Positions 49,024-58,347 of a stretch of 64,000 nucleotides of DNA are shown one piece after another. Source of the DNA: Streptomyces bungoensis (GTDB lineage Bacteria > Actinomycetota > Actinomycetes > Streptomycetales > Streptomycetaceae); the NCBI RefSeq assembly GCF_001514215.1, contig NZ_KQ948853.1, positions 467,167-531,166 on the forward strand, written 5' to 3'. The stretch's first letter is position 1, and each line of letters begins with the position of its first letter. The notes under the pieces were generated by a model. The model had not been told where the DNA came from, did not search any database, and was given only the letters and a program-made list of their open reading frames with translations. A program made the translations under genes and the position numbers.

Positions 49024-50244
49024 TCAGCTGAGGCGCTCGATGACCATCGCCATGCCCTGGCCGCCGCCGACGCACATCGTCTCCAGGCCGAACTGCTTGT
49101 CGTGCCACTGCAGCGAGTTGATCAGCGTGCCGGTGATCCGGGCGCCGGTCATGCCGAAGGGGTGGCCGACGGCGATGGCGCCGCCGTTGACGTTCAGCTT
49201 GTCGAGGTCGATGCCGAGGTCGCGGTAGGAGGGGATCACCTGGGCGGCGAACGCCTCGTTGATCTCGACCAGGTCGATGTCGCCGATGGTCAGGCCGGCC
49301 CGCCGCAGGGCCTGCTTGCTGGCCTCGACCGGGCCGAGGCCCATGATCTCGGGGGAGAGGCCGGAGACACCGGTCGACACGATGCGGGCGAGCGGGGTCA
49401 GACCCAGCTCACGGGCCTTGGTGTCGCTCATGATGACCAGCGCGGCGGCGCCGTCGTTGAGCGGGCAGCAGTTGGCGGCGGTGACGAGCCCGTCCGGGCG
49501 GAACACCGGCTTCAGGCCCTGGACGCCCTCCAGGGTGACGCCGGGGCGCGGGCCGTCGTCCTTGCTGACGACCGTGCCGTCCGGGAGGGTCACCGGGGTG
49601 ATCTCGCGCTCCCAGAAACCGTTCTTGATGGCCTGCTCGGCCAGGTTCTGCGAGCGGACGCCGAACTCGTCCATCTCCTGACGGGTGACGCCCTTCCACC
49701 GGGCGAGGTTCTCGGCGGTCTGGCCCATCGCGATGTACGCGTCCGGGACCAGGCCGTCCTCACGCGGGTCGTGCCAGGTGGTGCCCTCCTGCTCGGCGAC
49801 GGCGGCGGTACGCGCCTCGGCCTCGGCGAAGAGCGGGTTGTGCGTGTCGGGCAGGCTGTCGGAGTTGCCCTTGACGAACCGGGAGACCATCTCGACACCG
49901 GCCGAGATGAACACGTCGCCCTCGCCGGCCTTGATGGCGTGCAGGGCCATCCGGGAGGTCTGCAGCGAGGAGGAGCAGTAGCGGGTGATCGTGCAGCCCG
50001 GCAGGTGGTCCATGCCCATCTGCACGGCGACGATCCGGCCGAGGTTGTTGCCCTGCTCGCCGCCGGGCAGGCCGCAGCCGAGCATCAGGTCGTCGATGTC
50101 CTTCGGGTCCAGCTCGGGGACCTTCGCGAGCGCGGCCTGGATGATCGTGGCGGCGATGTCGTCCGGGCGCAGGTCCTTCAGGGAGCCCTTGAAAGCGCGG
50201 CCGATGGGGGAGCGGGCGGTCGAGACGATGACGGCTTCGGGCAT
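49024..50244 (-). CDS. Acetyl-CoA C-acyltransferase (thiolase)
   Basis: The 406-residue enzyme has the thiolase landmarks: [20 protein letters not shown] near the start, [18 protein letters not shown] with the nucleophilic Cys, [38 protein letters not shown] with the catalytic His, and [15 protein letters not shown] with the second Cys. It cleaves or condenses acyl-CoAs in fatty acid metabolism. Length and motifs suggest the degradative FadA-type rather than the biosynthetic group, but the distinction is uncertain. A TetR-like operator lies about 100 bp upstream at 50342-50355. No other fad gene is adjacent. Confidence 0.92.
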   Translation of the reverse strand: MPEAVIVSTARSPIGRAFKGSLKDLRPDDIAATIIQAALAKVPELDPKDIDDLMLGCGLPGGEQGNNLGRIVAVQMGMDHLPGCTITRYCSSSLQTSRMALHAIKAGEGDVFISAGVEMVSRFVKGNSDSLPDTHNPLFAEAEARTAAVAEQEGTTWHDPREDGLVPDAYIAMGQTAENLARWKGVTRQEMDEFGVRSQNLAEQAIKNGFWEREITPVTLPDGTVVSKDDGPRPGVTLEGVQGLKPVFRPDGLVTAANCCPLNDGAAALVIMSDTKARELGLTPLARIVSTGVSGLSPEIMGLGPVEASKQALRRAGLTIGDIDLVEINEAFAAQVIPSYRDLGIDLDKLNVNGGAIAVGHPFGMTGARITGTLINSLQWHDKQFGLETMCVGGGQGMAMVIERLS

Positions 50245-50341
50245 CACGGCTCCAGTGCGAGGGGTTGTAGGGCCGGTTGGGAAGTTACCGGTACGTATGG
50301 TCCAGGTCACCGGTGTCGTGGTGTGACACTGGCCGCAATTT

Positions 50342-50355
50342 ACTAAGCGCTTGCT
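50342..50355 (-). promoter_or_regulatory. TetR/FadR-like operator upstream of the thiolase gene
   Basis: ACTAAGCGCTTGCT is centred on the palindrome AAGCGCTT, the pattern typical of TetR-family regulators of acyl-CoA genes. It lies about 100 bp before the thiolase ATG at 50244, in the 153-bp gap after the SGNH gene's stop. Confidence 0.5.
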
Positions 50356-50397
50356 TTGGACGCCCGCGCGGCCCCCGGCGTGGAACTCCCCGGGCGG

Positions 50398-51420
50398 TCA
50401 CACCGACGGACGTGCGGGCTCGGCTTCCGTGACCCGCCGGCGGCGCCTCCGCTTGAGCAGGGCCCACGGGCCGCGCGGCCCCGTCGGCATCGCCGCCGTC
50501 ACCTCCGTGCCCGCCTCGTCGGCGGCCTCCGCCGCCGCACGGGCCACCGGCAGGAACCCCTCGCGCCGGAACACGTCCGGCCGTTCCTCCTCCGCGGGCC
50601 ACAGCCCCAGCGCCGCGCAGACCGTCGGCAGCACCGCCATCGCCGCGGTCGCGTACCCCTCCGCCGAAGGGTGGTAGTTGTCCGGCCCGAACAGCTCCCG
50701 CGGGTTCGCCTCGAACTCGGGGCCCAGCAGGTCCCCCAGCGACACCGTCCGCCCGCCCTGCTCCACCACCCCGATCGTCTGCGCGGCCGCCAGCTGCCGC
50801 GAGGCCCGCCGGGCCAGCCACCGCAGCGGCTGCTGCACCGGCTCGATGGTGCCGAGGTCGGGACACGTGCCGACCACCACCTCCGCACCGGCCGTGCGCA
50901 GCCGCCGTACCGCCGCCGCCAGACACCGCACCGACTGCGTCGGCGGCATCCGGTGCGTCACGTCGTTCGCACCGACCATGATCACGCAGATGTCGGGCAC
51001 CGGGTGCGGGGACGACAGCACCAGCCCCACCTGCCGTTCCAGGTCGTCCGACCGGGCCCCCGGCAGCGCCACGTTGCGCAGCTCGACCGGCCGCTCCGCC
51101 ACCGCCGCCAGCCCCGACGCCAGCAGCGCGCCCGGGGTCTGCCCCGCGCGGTGCACCCCCTGTCCCGCGGCCGTGGAGTCGCCGAGCATGGTCAGCCGCA
51201 GAGGGGGTTCGCCGGGGACGTCATAGGCGTGGCCGTACACGCCGTCGGCCACCGGTACCCGGCCGCCGCTGCTGCCGTTGGCCACATGGCGCCGGGCCAG
51301 CTGCATCTCCGCGACCAGCAGCCCGACCGCCGCCGCCCCGACCAGCCCGACCCCGCCACCGCCGTACGCCGCCCCGGCCGCGATGCGCCGGGCCACCCGC
51401 GCCCTCGACATGCTCGTCAT
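50398..51420 (-). CDS. SGNH-family hydrolase/esterase
   Basis: The 340-residue protein has an N-terminal membrane span (AGAAYGGGGVGLVGAAAVGL) and an SGNH hydrolase domain: block I LGDSTAAGQGVHRAG with the Ser, block III VGANDVTHR with the oxyanion Asn, and block V DNYHPSAEGYAT with the Asp/His pair. The C-terminus is basic (LKRRRRRRV). Such enzymes hydrolyse acyl or acetyl esters; the membrane anchor implies an envelope substrate. The ATG at 51420 gives a reasonable N-terminus; a second ATG at 51411 is possible. Confidence 0.8.
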   Translation of the reverse strand: MTSMSRARVARRIAAGAAYGGGGVGLVGAAAVGLLVAEMQLARRHVANGSSGGRVPVADGVYGHAYDVPGEPPLRLTMLGDSTAAGQGVHRAGQTPGALLASGLAAVAERPVELRNVALPGARSDDLERQVGLVLSSPHPVPDICVIMVGANDVTHRMPPTQSVRCLAAAVRRLRTAGAEVVVGTCPDLGTIEPVQQPLRWLARRASRQLAAAQTIGVVEQGGRTVSLGDLLGPEFEANPRELFGPDNYHPSAEGYATAAMAVLPTVCAALGLWPAEEERPDVFRREGFLPVARAAAEAADEAGTEVTAAMPTGPRGPWALLKRRRRRRVTEAEPARPSV

Positions 51421-51580
51421 GCGTCGCCGCCACCTCCTCGTAGCCGTACACCCACTCCTTGCCCCGTACGGCCTGTGCGCCAATCTCGACGGGGAGTGAA
51501 CGTCCGCCCCGGTTCACCCCGGGGCCTTAGGCTGGCGGCACCACTTGACATCACTTTTTGCACAGCAACCGGAGACAACG

Positions 51581-52972
51581 GTGCACTTCCACGACTCGAT
51601 GATCAGCCTCGTCGGCAACACCCCGCTGGTGAGGCTCAACAGCGTGACCAAGGGCATCCAGGCGACCGTCCTGGCCAAGGTCGAGTACTTCAACCCGGGC
51701 GGTTCCGTGAAGGACCGCATCGCCCTGCGCATGATCGAGGCCGCCGAGCAGAGCGGAGAGCTGAAGCCGGGCGGCACGATCGTCGAGCCGACCAGCGGGA
51801 ACACCGGGGTGGGACTCGCCATCGTGGCCCAGCAGAAGGGCTACAAGTGCATCTTCGTCTGCCCCGACAAGGTCAGCACCGACAAGATCAACGTGCTCCG
51901 CGCGTACGGCGCCGAGGTCGTCGTCTGCCCGACGGCGGTCGCGCCCGAGCACCCGGACTCGTACTACAACGTCTCCGACCGTCTCGTCCGCGAGACCCCG
52001 GGCGCGTGGAAGCCGGACCAGTACTCCAACCCCAACAACCCGCTCTCGCACTATCACTCGACCGGACCCGAACTGTGGGAGCAGACCGAGGGGAAGATCA
52101 CGCACTTCGTGGCGGGCGTCGGCACCGGCGGCACCATCTCCGGCACCGGCCGCTACCTGAAGGACGTCAGCGACGGCCGGGTCCAGGTCGTCGGCGCCGA
52201 CCCGGAGGGCTCGGTGTACTCCGGCGGCTCGGGGCGCCCGTACCTCGTCGAGGGCGTCGGTGAGGACTTCTGGCCGACCGCCTACGACCGGTCCGTCGCC
52301 GACGAGATCGTCGCCGTCTCCGACAAGGACTCCTTCCAGATGACCCGCCGCCTGGCGAAGGAGGAGGGCCTGCTCGTGGGCGGTTCCTGCGGCATGGCCG
52401 TGGTCGCCGCCCTCCGCGTCGCCGAACGGCTCGGCCCGGACGACGTCGTGGTCGTCCTGCTGCCGGACAGCGGGCGCGGGTACCTCAGCAAGATCTTCAA
52501 CGACGAGTGGATGGCCGACTACGGCTTCCTGGAGGACGAGGGCCCCAGCGCCCGCGTCGCCGACGTGCTCGACGACAAGGCGGGCGGGACCATCCCCTCC
52601 CTGGTCCACATGCACCCGGAGGAGACGGTCGGCCAGGCCATCGAGGTGCTGCGCGAGTACGGCGTCTCGCAGATGCCGGTCGTCAAGCCGGGCGCCGGTC
52701 ACCCGGACGTGATGGCCGCCGAGGTCGTCGGATCGGTCGTGGAGCGGGAGTTGCTCGACGCGCTCTTCAGCCAGCGGGCCTCGCTGGAGGACCCGCTGGA
52801 GAAGCACATGTCCGCCCCGCTGCCCCAGGTCGGTTCCGGCGAGCCGGTCGCCGACCTGATGTCGGTACTGGGGTCGGCGGACGCGGCGATCGTCCTGGTC
52901 GAGGGCAAGCCCACCGGCGTGGTCAGCCGCCAGGACCTGCTGGCGTTCCTGGCCAAGGGCGGCAGGCAGTAG
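51581..52972 (+). CDS. Cystathionine beta-synthase
   Basis: The 463-residue protein has a fold-II PLP domain: DSMISLVGNTPLVRLNSVTK, VEYFNPGGSVKDRIALRMIE with the PLP lysine, PTSGNTGVGLAIVAQQKGYK, and GVGTGGTISGTGRYLK. Two CBS domains follow (about 330-455). It condenses serine with homocysteine in transsulfuration. The GTG at 51581 is placed 6 bp after GGAGA, giving MHFHDSMIS; a longer in-frame start at 51545 has no ribosome site. It is monocistronic and divergent from the SGNH gene. Confidence 0.9.
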   Translation: MHFHDSMISLVGNTPLVRLNSVTKGIQATVLAKVEYFNPGGSVKDRIALRMIEAAEQSGELKPGGTIVEPTSGNTGVGLAIVAQQKGYKCIFVCPDKVSTDKINVLRAYGAEVVVCPTAVAPEHPDSYYNVSDRLVRETPGAWKPDQYSNPNNPLSHYHSTGPELWEQTEGKITHFVAGVGTGGTISGTGRYLKDVSDGRVQVVGADPEGSVYSGGSGRPYLVEGVGEDFWPTAYDRSVADEIVAVSDKDSFQMTRRLAKEEGLLVGGSCGMAVVAALRVAERLGPDDVVVVLLPDSGRGYLSKIFNDEWMADYGFLEDEGPSARVADVLDDKAGGTIPSLVHMHPEETVGQAIEVLREYGVSQMPVVKPGAGHPDVMAAEVVGSVVERELLDALFSQRASLEDPLEKHMSAPLPQVGSGEPVADLMSVLGSADAAIVLVEGKPTGVVSRQDLLAFLAKGGRQ

Positions 52973-53884
52973 CGGGTCCCCGGCGGCGAACCCCTCGGTG
53001 AACTGACGGTCGCGTTAATCCGGATCGGGCGATGGTCACCTCTCGGGCTTGCGGCACCATGGGGTCGATGCGGTTAGGTGGTTGTGCGATCTGGGACGCC
53101 AGGTAGGGCGTCAGCGTGCGGGGCCCCCGCTCCACCGGTGTGATGGTTCGGGGCCTCCCCGTCGCCTCTGGCCCTGCCCATATGGCCAGGTCGTGAGGGA
53201 ACCGGCCTCCCGGGATCGGACCACGGACAGGATTCGTGTTGCTGCCCCGGGGCTGAGTACGCCGGGGACCAGTGCGCCCAAGACCGTTCGGGGCGCGAGG
53301 CTGAGGGGACTCGCTCCTTTTCAGTCCGCAGGAACGGTTCGCGGAAGTGGTACGAGCGTGTCACGTGCGCGCAGCACCCGCTTAACACGGGTCCGGCAGA
53401 TTGGTGGGTGTCGGCAGGGCGGGAGCGGCTCCCCGCCCGGGCCGGCGCCGTACGGCGCCAAGGACCTCCGGAGCGGCTCCCGGACCTCCATGGGCGCCAC
53501 GGACGCGCACGACCGGCCTGACACCGGCCCGCGTCCCTCGCGGGGACCGCCGTCGTCCCGCCCCCCGGCAACGGGGGTGCGGCGGTCCCCGCGCAAACCG
53601 GCTTCCCGGCCTCCCGGTCCCCGCCCGACCGGCTCGCGCCGGCTCCGCCGGTCCGGTCCGTCGGACCGGTTTCCGTCGGCTCCCGCCCGGCCCGCGGGCG
53701 ATGGGCCGTGCCGGCGGTCCCGATCCCGCCTGGCGGACCGGTCGCGGCGCCTCTCTCAGCCCCGCCGGCGCCCTGGGTTCCCCGCTCCCAGCAGCACCGC
53801 GCAGACGAAGCGCCACGCCGGCTCTGCCGACCCTGTCCGAGCATCCGGTCTCCGTTGCCTCGCGCCCAGCCGGCAGGCCGGTGT
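52973..53884. other. 912-bp region without a supportable gene
   Basis: Reading frames here are shadows: composition is repetitive, codon position bias is absent and no domain is recognisable on either strand. It contains several short inverted repeats, such as CGGAGCGGCTCC-type motifs at about 53425 and 53470 and ACCCG/CGGGT at about 53370-53390. A decayed gene or a structured RNA is possible. Composition remains GC-rich, so it is not an obvious foreign insertion. Confidence 0.5.
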
Positions 53885-54310
53885 TCAGTCCCGGTCGTCG
53901 GAGCGGTCGCGTCTGCCGGTGATCAGTTCCGGGTTGACGCGTACGGCCTGGGCCGCGTTGACGCCGACGATGCCGGCCCAGACGACCGCGAGGCCGGGCA
54001 TGCCCGCGAGGGCGCCGCTGATCGCGGACAGCGGGATCGCCAGGACCAGGGTGACGAGGGCGAAGCCGAAGCGTTCCGCCCAGGTGTCGGCCGTCTTCGG
54101 GCGCCGGGTGCCGCGTGCGTCGGTCATCCGCTGCTCGGCCAGGTGCCGTCGCACCCGCCGGTCCACCGTGTCGTCGATCCGCTGCTCGATCTTCTCCAGG
54201 AAGGAGTCGACGAGCGCGGAGTCGTACTCCTCGCCCAGTTCCCGGCGTGCCCGCACGGTGGCGTCCAGATCCTTGCCGAAGTCGGCGTCCCGCGAGTCCA
54301 GTGCGCTCAT
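53885..54310 (-). CDS. Small membrane protein with helical cytoplasmic N-terminus
   Basis: The 141-residue protein has a charged helical N-terminus (about 1-75, VDSFLEKIEQRIDDTVDRRV) and two membrane spans (FALVTLVLAIPLSAISGALA and the adjoining LAVVWAGIVGVNAAQAV), with a short charged tail. The layout resembles small DUF-type integral membrane proteins common in actinobacteria; no specific family is recognised. The ATG at 54310 is at the start of the charged helix. Confidence 0.65.
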   Translation of the reverse strand: MSALDSRDADFGKDLDATVRARRELGEEYDSALVDSFLEKIEQRIDDTVDRRVRRHLAEQRMTDARGTRRPKTADTWAERFGFALVTLVLAIPLSAISGALAGMPGLAVVWAGIVGVNAAQAVRVNPELITGRRDRSDDRD

Positions 54311-54497
54311 GAGGTCCACCGTAGGGAGGCGGCGGGGCGCCCGCACTGGGGACAACCCCCCTCTCGGCCCTGCGGCTGCCCCCGCCCCGGCTGTATAACG
54401 GTATGCAGAGACGCACTGTCTGAATAGGTGGGCGGTGTGGGTGTAGGCCTCGGCGCTGTACTCTCCCGGGGCGGCGAGGACATCTGGAGGGGGAGTC

Positions 54498-55343
54498 ATG
54501 ACCGTGACCGACAGCCCTGCGACCCGGTTGCAGGCGCTCTTCGAGGGCCACCGGCTCACGCCGACCCAGCGCCGCATCGCGCACAGCATGGTGCGGCGGG
54601 CCGCCGACGTGCCGTTCCTGTCCAGCGTGGAACTGGCCGAGCTGGCCGGGGTCAGCCAGCCGTCCGTGACCCGGTTCGCGGTCGCCCTGGGCTTCGACGG
54701 CTACCCCGCCCTGCGCCGCCACCTGCGCGAGGTCGTCCCCGCCGAGCCGGCCGCCGCCGAGGCCGGCTCGTACAACGAGTACCAGCAGGCCGTCGAGGCC
54801 GAGATCGAGAACCTGCGGCACCTGGCGGAGCTGCTCGCCGACCCCCGGCCGGTGCGGAAGGCCGGCCGGATCCTCGCCGCCTCCCGCCCGCTGCCGGTGC
54901 TCGGGCTGCGCGCGGCCGCGTCCCAGGCGTACGGCTTCGCCTACTTCGCCGCCAAGGTCCACCCGGACGTCCGGCTGCTCGACGAGGGCGGCACGATGAT
55001 CCACGACCGCATCGACGCGGCCGTCCGCGCCGGCGCCACCGCGCTGCTGTGCTTCGCGCTGCCCCGGCATCCGCGCGAGGTCGTCGACACGCTCGGCTAC
55101 GCGCAGGAGGCCGGCCTGACCGTCGTCACGGTCGCCGACTCCGCCTTCGCGCCCGTCGCCGCCCACTCCGACCTGCTGCTGCCGGCGGCGGTCGGCACCG
55201 GGCTCGCCTTCGACACCGCGTGCGCGCCGATGCTGCTCGGTCGGGTGCTGCTGGAGGCGATCTGCGACGATCTGCCGCAGGCGCAGGCCCGGTTGGAGGA
55301 GTTCGACGCGAAGGCGGCGGCCCGCGGCCTGTTCGTGGAGTGA
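54498..55343 (+). CDS. RpiR/MurR-family transcriptional regulator
   Basis: The 281-residue protein has an N-terminal HTH (LTPTQRRIAHSMVRRAADVP, ELAELAGVSQPSVTRFAVAL, GYPALRRHLRE) and a SIS sugar-isomerase-like domain (about 125-250) with RPLPVLGLRAAASQAYGFAY and LLCFALPRHPREVVDTLGYA. RpiR proteins sense phosphosugars or related metabolites. The half-site CTATTCAG upstream of it (complement at 54420-54427) recurs in the palindrome over the hutU promoter, so autoregulation and hut control are plausible. The ATG at 54498 follows a GGAGGGGGAG site. Confidence 0.88.
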   Translation: MTVTDSPATRLQALFEGHRLTPTQRRIAHSMVRRAADVPFLSSVELAELAGVSQPSVTRFAVALGFDGYPALRRHLREVVPAEPAAAEAGSYNEYQQAVEAEIENLRHLAELLADPRPVRKAGRILAASRPLPVLGLRAAASQAYGFAYFAAKVHPDVRLLDEGGTMIHDRIDAAVRAGATALLCFALPRHPREVVDTLGYAQEAGLTVVTVADSAFAPVAAHSDLLLPAAVGTGLAFDTACAPMLLGRVLLEAICDDLPQAQARLEEFDAKAAARGLFVE

Positions 55344-55435
55344 TCTGGCGCGCTCTCAGATTCGTCTCAGGTTCCGCCGCTACCGTGCTGACGAGACTCA
55401 AGACGCTTGGTGGACTCGTGACACGGGAGGCTGAC

Positions 55436-56020
55436 GTGGCGCGCGGAGGACTGGGGCTGGCCCGGGTGGCCGTCGTCGTACGGGCGGGAGCCGCACCGCT
55501 GTGGTGGCTGGGGGTGTTCGCGGCGGGGATCGGTGTCCTCGTCCCGGGGGTGACCGGGCGGCCGGTCGGGCTGCTGGCGGGGGCGTTCCTGTTCCTCGCC
55601 GCCGCGGCCGTGGTCGCGCTGGTACGGCGCGGCCGGTACGCGGAACTCGTCAGCGGCGCCGCGCGCGCGGGCAAGTACGACGTCCTGCAGGACCGGGCGG
55701 TGACGGTGCGCAACTGGCGCCGCGGGCACCGCTGGTGGCTGCTGCTGGCCTTCGCCGCCGCCTGCGGCAGCGCCTTCGCGGTGCCGGCGGCCGGGGGCCT
55801 GCTGCTCGCGGGGGCCGGCGTCGGGCTGCGGCTGAAGGCCGCCTGGATCGGGCGGCGCGAGCGCGCCGCGGACTCGCTGCTGTGGGTGCGGGTCGACTGG
55901 CTCGACGGGCGCGGCGGCAGCCCGGCCGGCAAGGCCGTGAAGGGCCTGCGCGGGACGGGCATCGCGGCCGGCGACGCGGCCCCCGGAGGGGCCCGCCGCC
56001 GTACCGCCGCTCTCGTCTAG
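55436..56020 (+). CDS. Membrane protein, function unknown
   Basis: The 194-residue product has two paired hydrophobic regions (APLWWLGVFAAGIGVLVPGV, GLLAGAFLFLAAAAVVALVR; then WWLLLAFAAACGSAFAVPAA, GLLLAGAGVGLRL) separated by a cytoplasmic helix, and a basic C-terminus. The GTG at 55436 has GGGAGG 5 bp upstream; a GTG at 55340 overlapping the RpiR stop is an alternative. No family is recognised. It is convergent with the Roadblock cluster. Confidence 0.65.
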   Translation: MARGGLGLARVAVVVRAGAAPLWWLGVFAAGIGVLVPGVTGRPVGLLAGAFLFLAAAAVVALVRRGRYAELVSGAARAGKYDVLQDRAVTVRNWRRGHRWWLLLAFAAACGSAFAVPAAGGLLLAGAGVGLRLKAAWIGRRERAADSLLWVRVDWLDGRGGSPAGKAVKGLRGTGIAAGDAAPGGARRRTAALV

Positions 56021-56033
56021 GCCTCGGGTCCGG

Positions 56034-56408
56034 TCAGACCTCGAGGTCCTCCTCGATCTTCTTCAGCTGGTGCCGGGCCATCGCCAGGTTGGCCCGGCTC
56101 GCGTCCAGCACCAGGTAGAGGAAGAGGCCGTTGCCGCCGCGGCTCTTGAGCAGCCGGATCAGGTGGTACTGGTCCGACAGCGTGATCAGGATGTCCTCGA
56201 TGCCGCCCTTGAGACCGAGCATCTCCATCGTGCGCATCTTGGCGCGGATCACGTCGGTGTTGCCGGCGGCGGCCACGTTCAGGTCGAAGCTCTTGCTGCC
56301 GCCCATCGTGCCCAGGGCCATGCCGCTGGTGTAGTCGACGAGCGCGACGCCGGTGGCACCCTCGATGGAGGTCAGCGCTTCTTTCAGTGCCGTCTCGGTG
56401 TTGGCCAT
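56034..56408 (-). CDS. Roadblock/LC7-family protein 1
   Basis: The 124-residue protein matches the Roadblock/LC7 (MglB-like) domain: LTSIEGATGVALVDYTSGMA, then IRAKMRTMEMLGLKGGIEDI, HLIRLLKSRGGNGLFLYLVL and SRANLAMARHQLKKI. In Streptomyces conservons such proteins act as GTPase-activating proteins for small GTPases. ATG 56408 has AAAGGAA upstream. It is last in a four-gene minus-strand run, all sharing this or a related domain. Confidence 0.85.
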   Translation of the reverse strand: MANTETALKEALTSIEGATGVALVDYTSGMALGTMGGSKSFDLNVAAAGNTDVIRAKMRTMEMLGLKGGIEDILITLSDQYHLIRLLKSRGGNGLFLYLVLDASRANLAMARHQLKKIEEDLEV

Positions 56409-56428
56409 GGTGGTTCCTTTCGCAATGC

Positions 56429-56920
56429 TCAACTGTCGGTTGCGGTGCGCGCTTCGGTGGCCGTGGTGCGGGCCGCGCGCGTCGTGCGGGTTCGTACGGG
56501 GGTGGTGCGGGTGGCCGGTCGTACGGTCCGGGCGGCGGCCTCGGCGGCGTCCAGCAGCTCGCCGATGCGGGCCCCGGCGCGGCGGCCCTCCAGGTGCAGC
56601 CGGCCGACGTTGACCCGGTCCTGGGTGAGCAGCGTCAGCACGGCGGTGCGGCCGGCCGCGTAGGTGGCGACGTAGCCGTGCTCGCCGCGCACCAGGAGTT
56701 CGCGGAAGCCGCCGTTGCCGGTGGCGTCGGCGACCCGGACGGCCACACCGAGCGCGGCCGCGGTGAGCGCCGCCAGCCCCTCCGGGTCGACCCCTGGGGT
56801 GTCGTGGGCGACGACGAGTCCGTCGACGCCGGCCGCCAGGGCGCCGGTGAGCTGCGGCACCCGGGTGCGCAGCCGGCGCAGCTCGTCCAGGACGGTCTGC
56901 AGGTCCTGTTCGGCCACCAT
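56429..56920 (-). CDS. Roadblock/LC7-family protein 2 with basic tail
   Basis: The 163-residue product has the Roadblock/LC7 core (VLDELRRLRTRVPQLTGALA, GVDGLVVAHDTPGVDPEGLA, LLVRGEHGYVATYAAGRTAV) followed by an Arg/Thr-rich tail (about 125-163) unlike the other members, possibly for binding nucleic acid or a partner. The ATG at 56920 has GAGAGGA upstream. Its stop is 21 bp before the next gene. Confidence 0.8.
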   Translation of the reverse strand: MVAEQDLQTVLDELRRLRTRVPQLTGALAAGVDGLVVAHDTPGVDPEGLAALTAAALGVAVRVADATGNGGFRELLVRGEHGYVATYAAGRTAVLTLLTQDRVNVGRLHLEGRRAGARIGELLDAAEAAARTVRPATRTTPVRTRTTRAARTTATEARTATDS

Positions 56921-56951
56921 CAGGTCATTCCTCTCGGTGGGGCGGTGCCGT

Positions 56952-57782
56952 TCAAAGCGCCTCCAGCGCATCCCTGAGCCTCTTCAGCAGCGCGATGTCG
57001 GGGTCGGTGACCGTGAGCGGGAGTGTCGGGGGTGCCGGGCGCGGTGGTGGGGCGGGGACCGTGGGCACCGGCCGCACGAGTCCGGCCGCCGCGAGGCGGC
57101 GGACGTCCACCAGTGTGTGGAAGGCCTGCCGGCCCAGGTCGCGGGCGATCTGCGCGGCCGTGCGGACGCCGTCCACCCGGTCCAGGACCGCCCGTCTGCG
57201 CGCCGTGACCGGCGCCGTGGTGCCCGGATCGGCCCTGATCAGGGGGGAGGTGTCGGTCGCCGGGTCCGGCCAGGTGCGGTGCAGCAGGAGCCGGCGGCGC
57301 AGCGTCTCGCGTTCCAGCGCCACGACCGGGACGGAGGGCAGGGCGCCGGAGCGCGGTGGCGGGCCGTAGCGGAACCGGCCCGGGACGCTGCTGGGCGCCA
57401 GCGCGAAGTACCCGGCGTCGTAGAGCGCGTCCAGGTGGCACAGCTCCAGCGCGCCCGAGGGGAGCAGCCCGGCCTCCAGCAGCAGGCGGGCCGCCTCCGC
57501 CGGACCGTCGGCCTGCGCGGTCGCCTGCTGCCAGGCGGCCGAGGCGAGCGTGCCGTGGGCCGTGAGGAGCACGTCGAGACCCGGGGCGTGGGGGCTCTCG
57601 GCGTGCACCACCCGGCCCTCGGTGAGGTGCAGGGTGCCGTGCTCGCGGACCAGGACGCCGGTGGCCCGCTCCTCGGCGAGCCGGCCGAGCATCGGTGACA
57701 GCGCGCCCGCGCCCGCGCCGCGGTCGCGGGCGGCCGCCCGGTCCCGCACGGGCAGGGGCGGAGGTGTCCCGACCATCGTCAT
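56952..57782 (-). CDS. DUF4388-like protein with helical C-terminus
   Basis: The 276-residue protein has an N-terminal DUF4388/PATAN-like domain (GRLAEERATGVLVREHGTLH, then LTEGRVVHAESPHA), a central region with a helix-turn look (VLDRVDGVRTAAQIARDLGR), and a Pro-rich section before a final helix (DIALLKRLRDALEAL). DUF4388 domains occur in regulators of GTPase-linked motility and gliding systems. Its ATG at 57782 overlaps the next gene's stop (ATGA). Placement between Roadblock genes suggests it works in the same complex. Confidence 0.7.
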   Translation of the reverse strand: MTMVGTPPPLPVRDRAAARDRGAGAGALSPMLGRLAEERATGVLVREHGTLHLTEGRVVHAESPHAPGLDVLLTAHGTLASAAWQQATAQADGPAEAARLLLEAGLLPSGALELCHLDALYDAGYFALAPSSVPGRFRYGPPPRSGALPSVPVVALERETLRRRLLLHRTWPDPATDTSPLIRADPGTTAPVTARRRAVLDRVDGVRTAAQIARDLGRQAFHTLVDVRRLAAAGLVRPVPTVPAPPPRPAPPTLPLTVTDPDIALLKRLRDALEAL

Positions 57783-58168
57783 CCCAGCACCAGCCGCGCG
57801 GCCATCTCGCCGAGCCGGATGCGGGCGAGCGCGAGGTTGCCCTCCTCGCGGCCCAGCCACAGGTGCAGGAAGACGCTGCTGTCGAAGGACGTGTCCACGA
57901 ACCGCAGCAGGTGGTAGCTGTCGCGGTTGCTGACGATCACGTCCTCGACCGGGGGCTGCCCGTCCGCGCCGGTGCCGGCCGTGAAGGCGCCGTGCTCGGC
58001 GGCCAGCCGGGCCAGTTCGGCGGCCTCCGCCGCGGTGGTCTCGTGGTCACCGCCGGGTGCCTCCCCGACGGTGCCGAGGGCCAGTCCGCTCGTCCAGTCC
58101 ACCAGCGCGGCTCCCCGGGCTCCGGGCAGACGCATCGCTTCGAGTAGGCACTCGTCTATTCCGGGCAC
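57779..58168 (-). CDS. Roadblock/LC7-family protein 3
   Basis: The 129-residue product has the Roadblock/LC7 pattern: LPGARGAALVDWTSGLALGT, then EDVIVSNRDSYHLLRFVDTS, and FLHLWLGREEGNLALARIRL. It is first in the four-gene run. The GTG at 58168 is supported by length relative to relatives. No GTPase, histidine kinase or DUF742 gene is adjacent, unlike a normal conservon. Confidence 0.8.
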   Translation of the reverse strand: MPGIDECLLEAMRLPGARGAALVDWTSGLALGTVGEAPGGDHETTAAEAAELARLAAEHGAFTAGTGADGQPPVEDVIVSNRDSYHLLRFVDTSFDSSVFLHLWLGREEGNLALARIRLGEMAARLVLG

Positions 58169-58347
58169 CGTGGCTCCCCTCCTGCCTGGGACTCCGGTTG
58201 AGTGACCACGACACTACGCAACGTATGTGCGGGCGGTGAGGCCTTTGGCATTTTCCGGTGGAACGTGCGCCGGGCGTACTAGGGTGTGTCAACTGAGGAC
58301 TGTCCCGCGGCAGTTGATCCATTTGTTCGAGAGCAGGCGGGGGTGCG

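Noticed and set aside
53049..54398. 449-residue plus-strand frame across 53049-54398
   Set aside because: It covers a real minus-strand membrane gene at its end and has no domain or codon bias in the rest.
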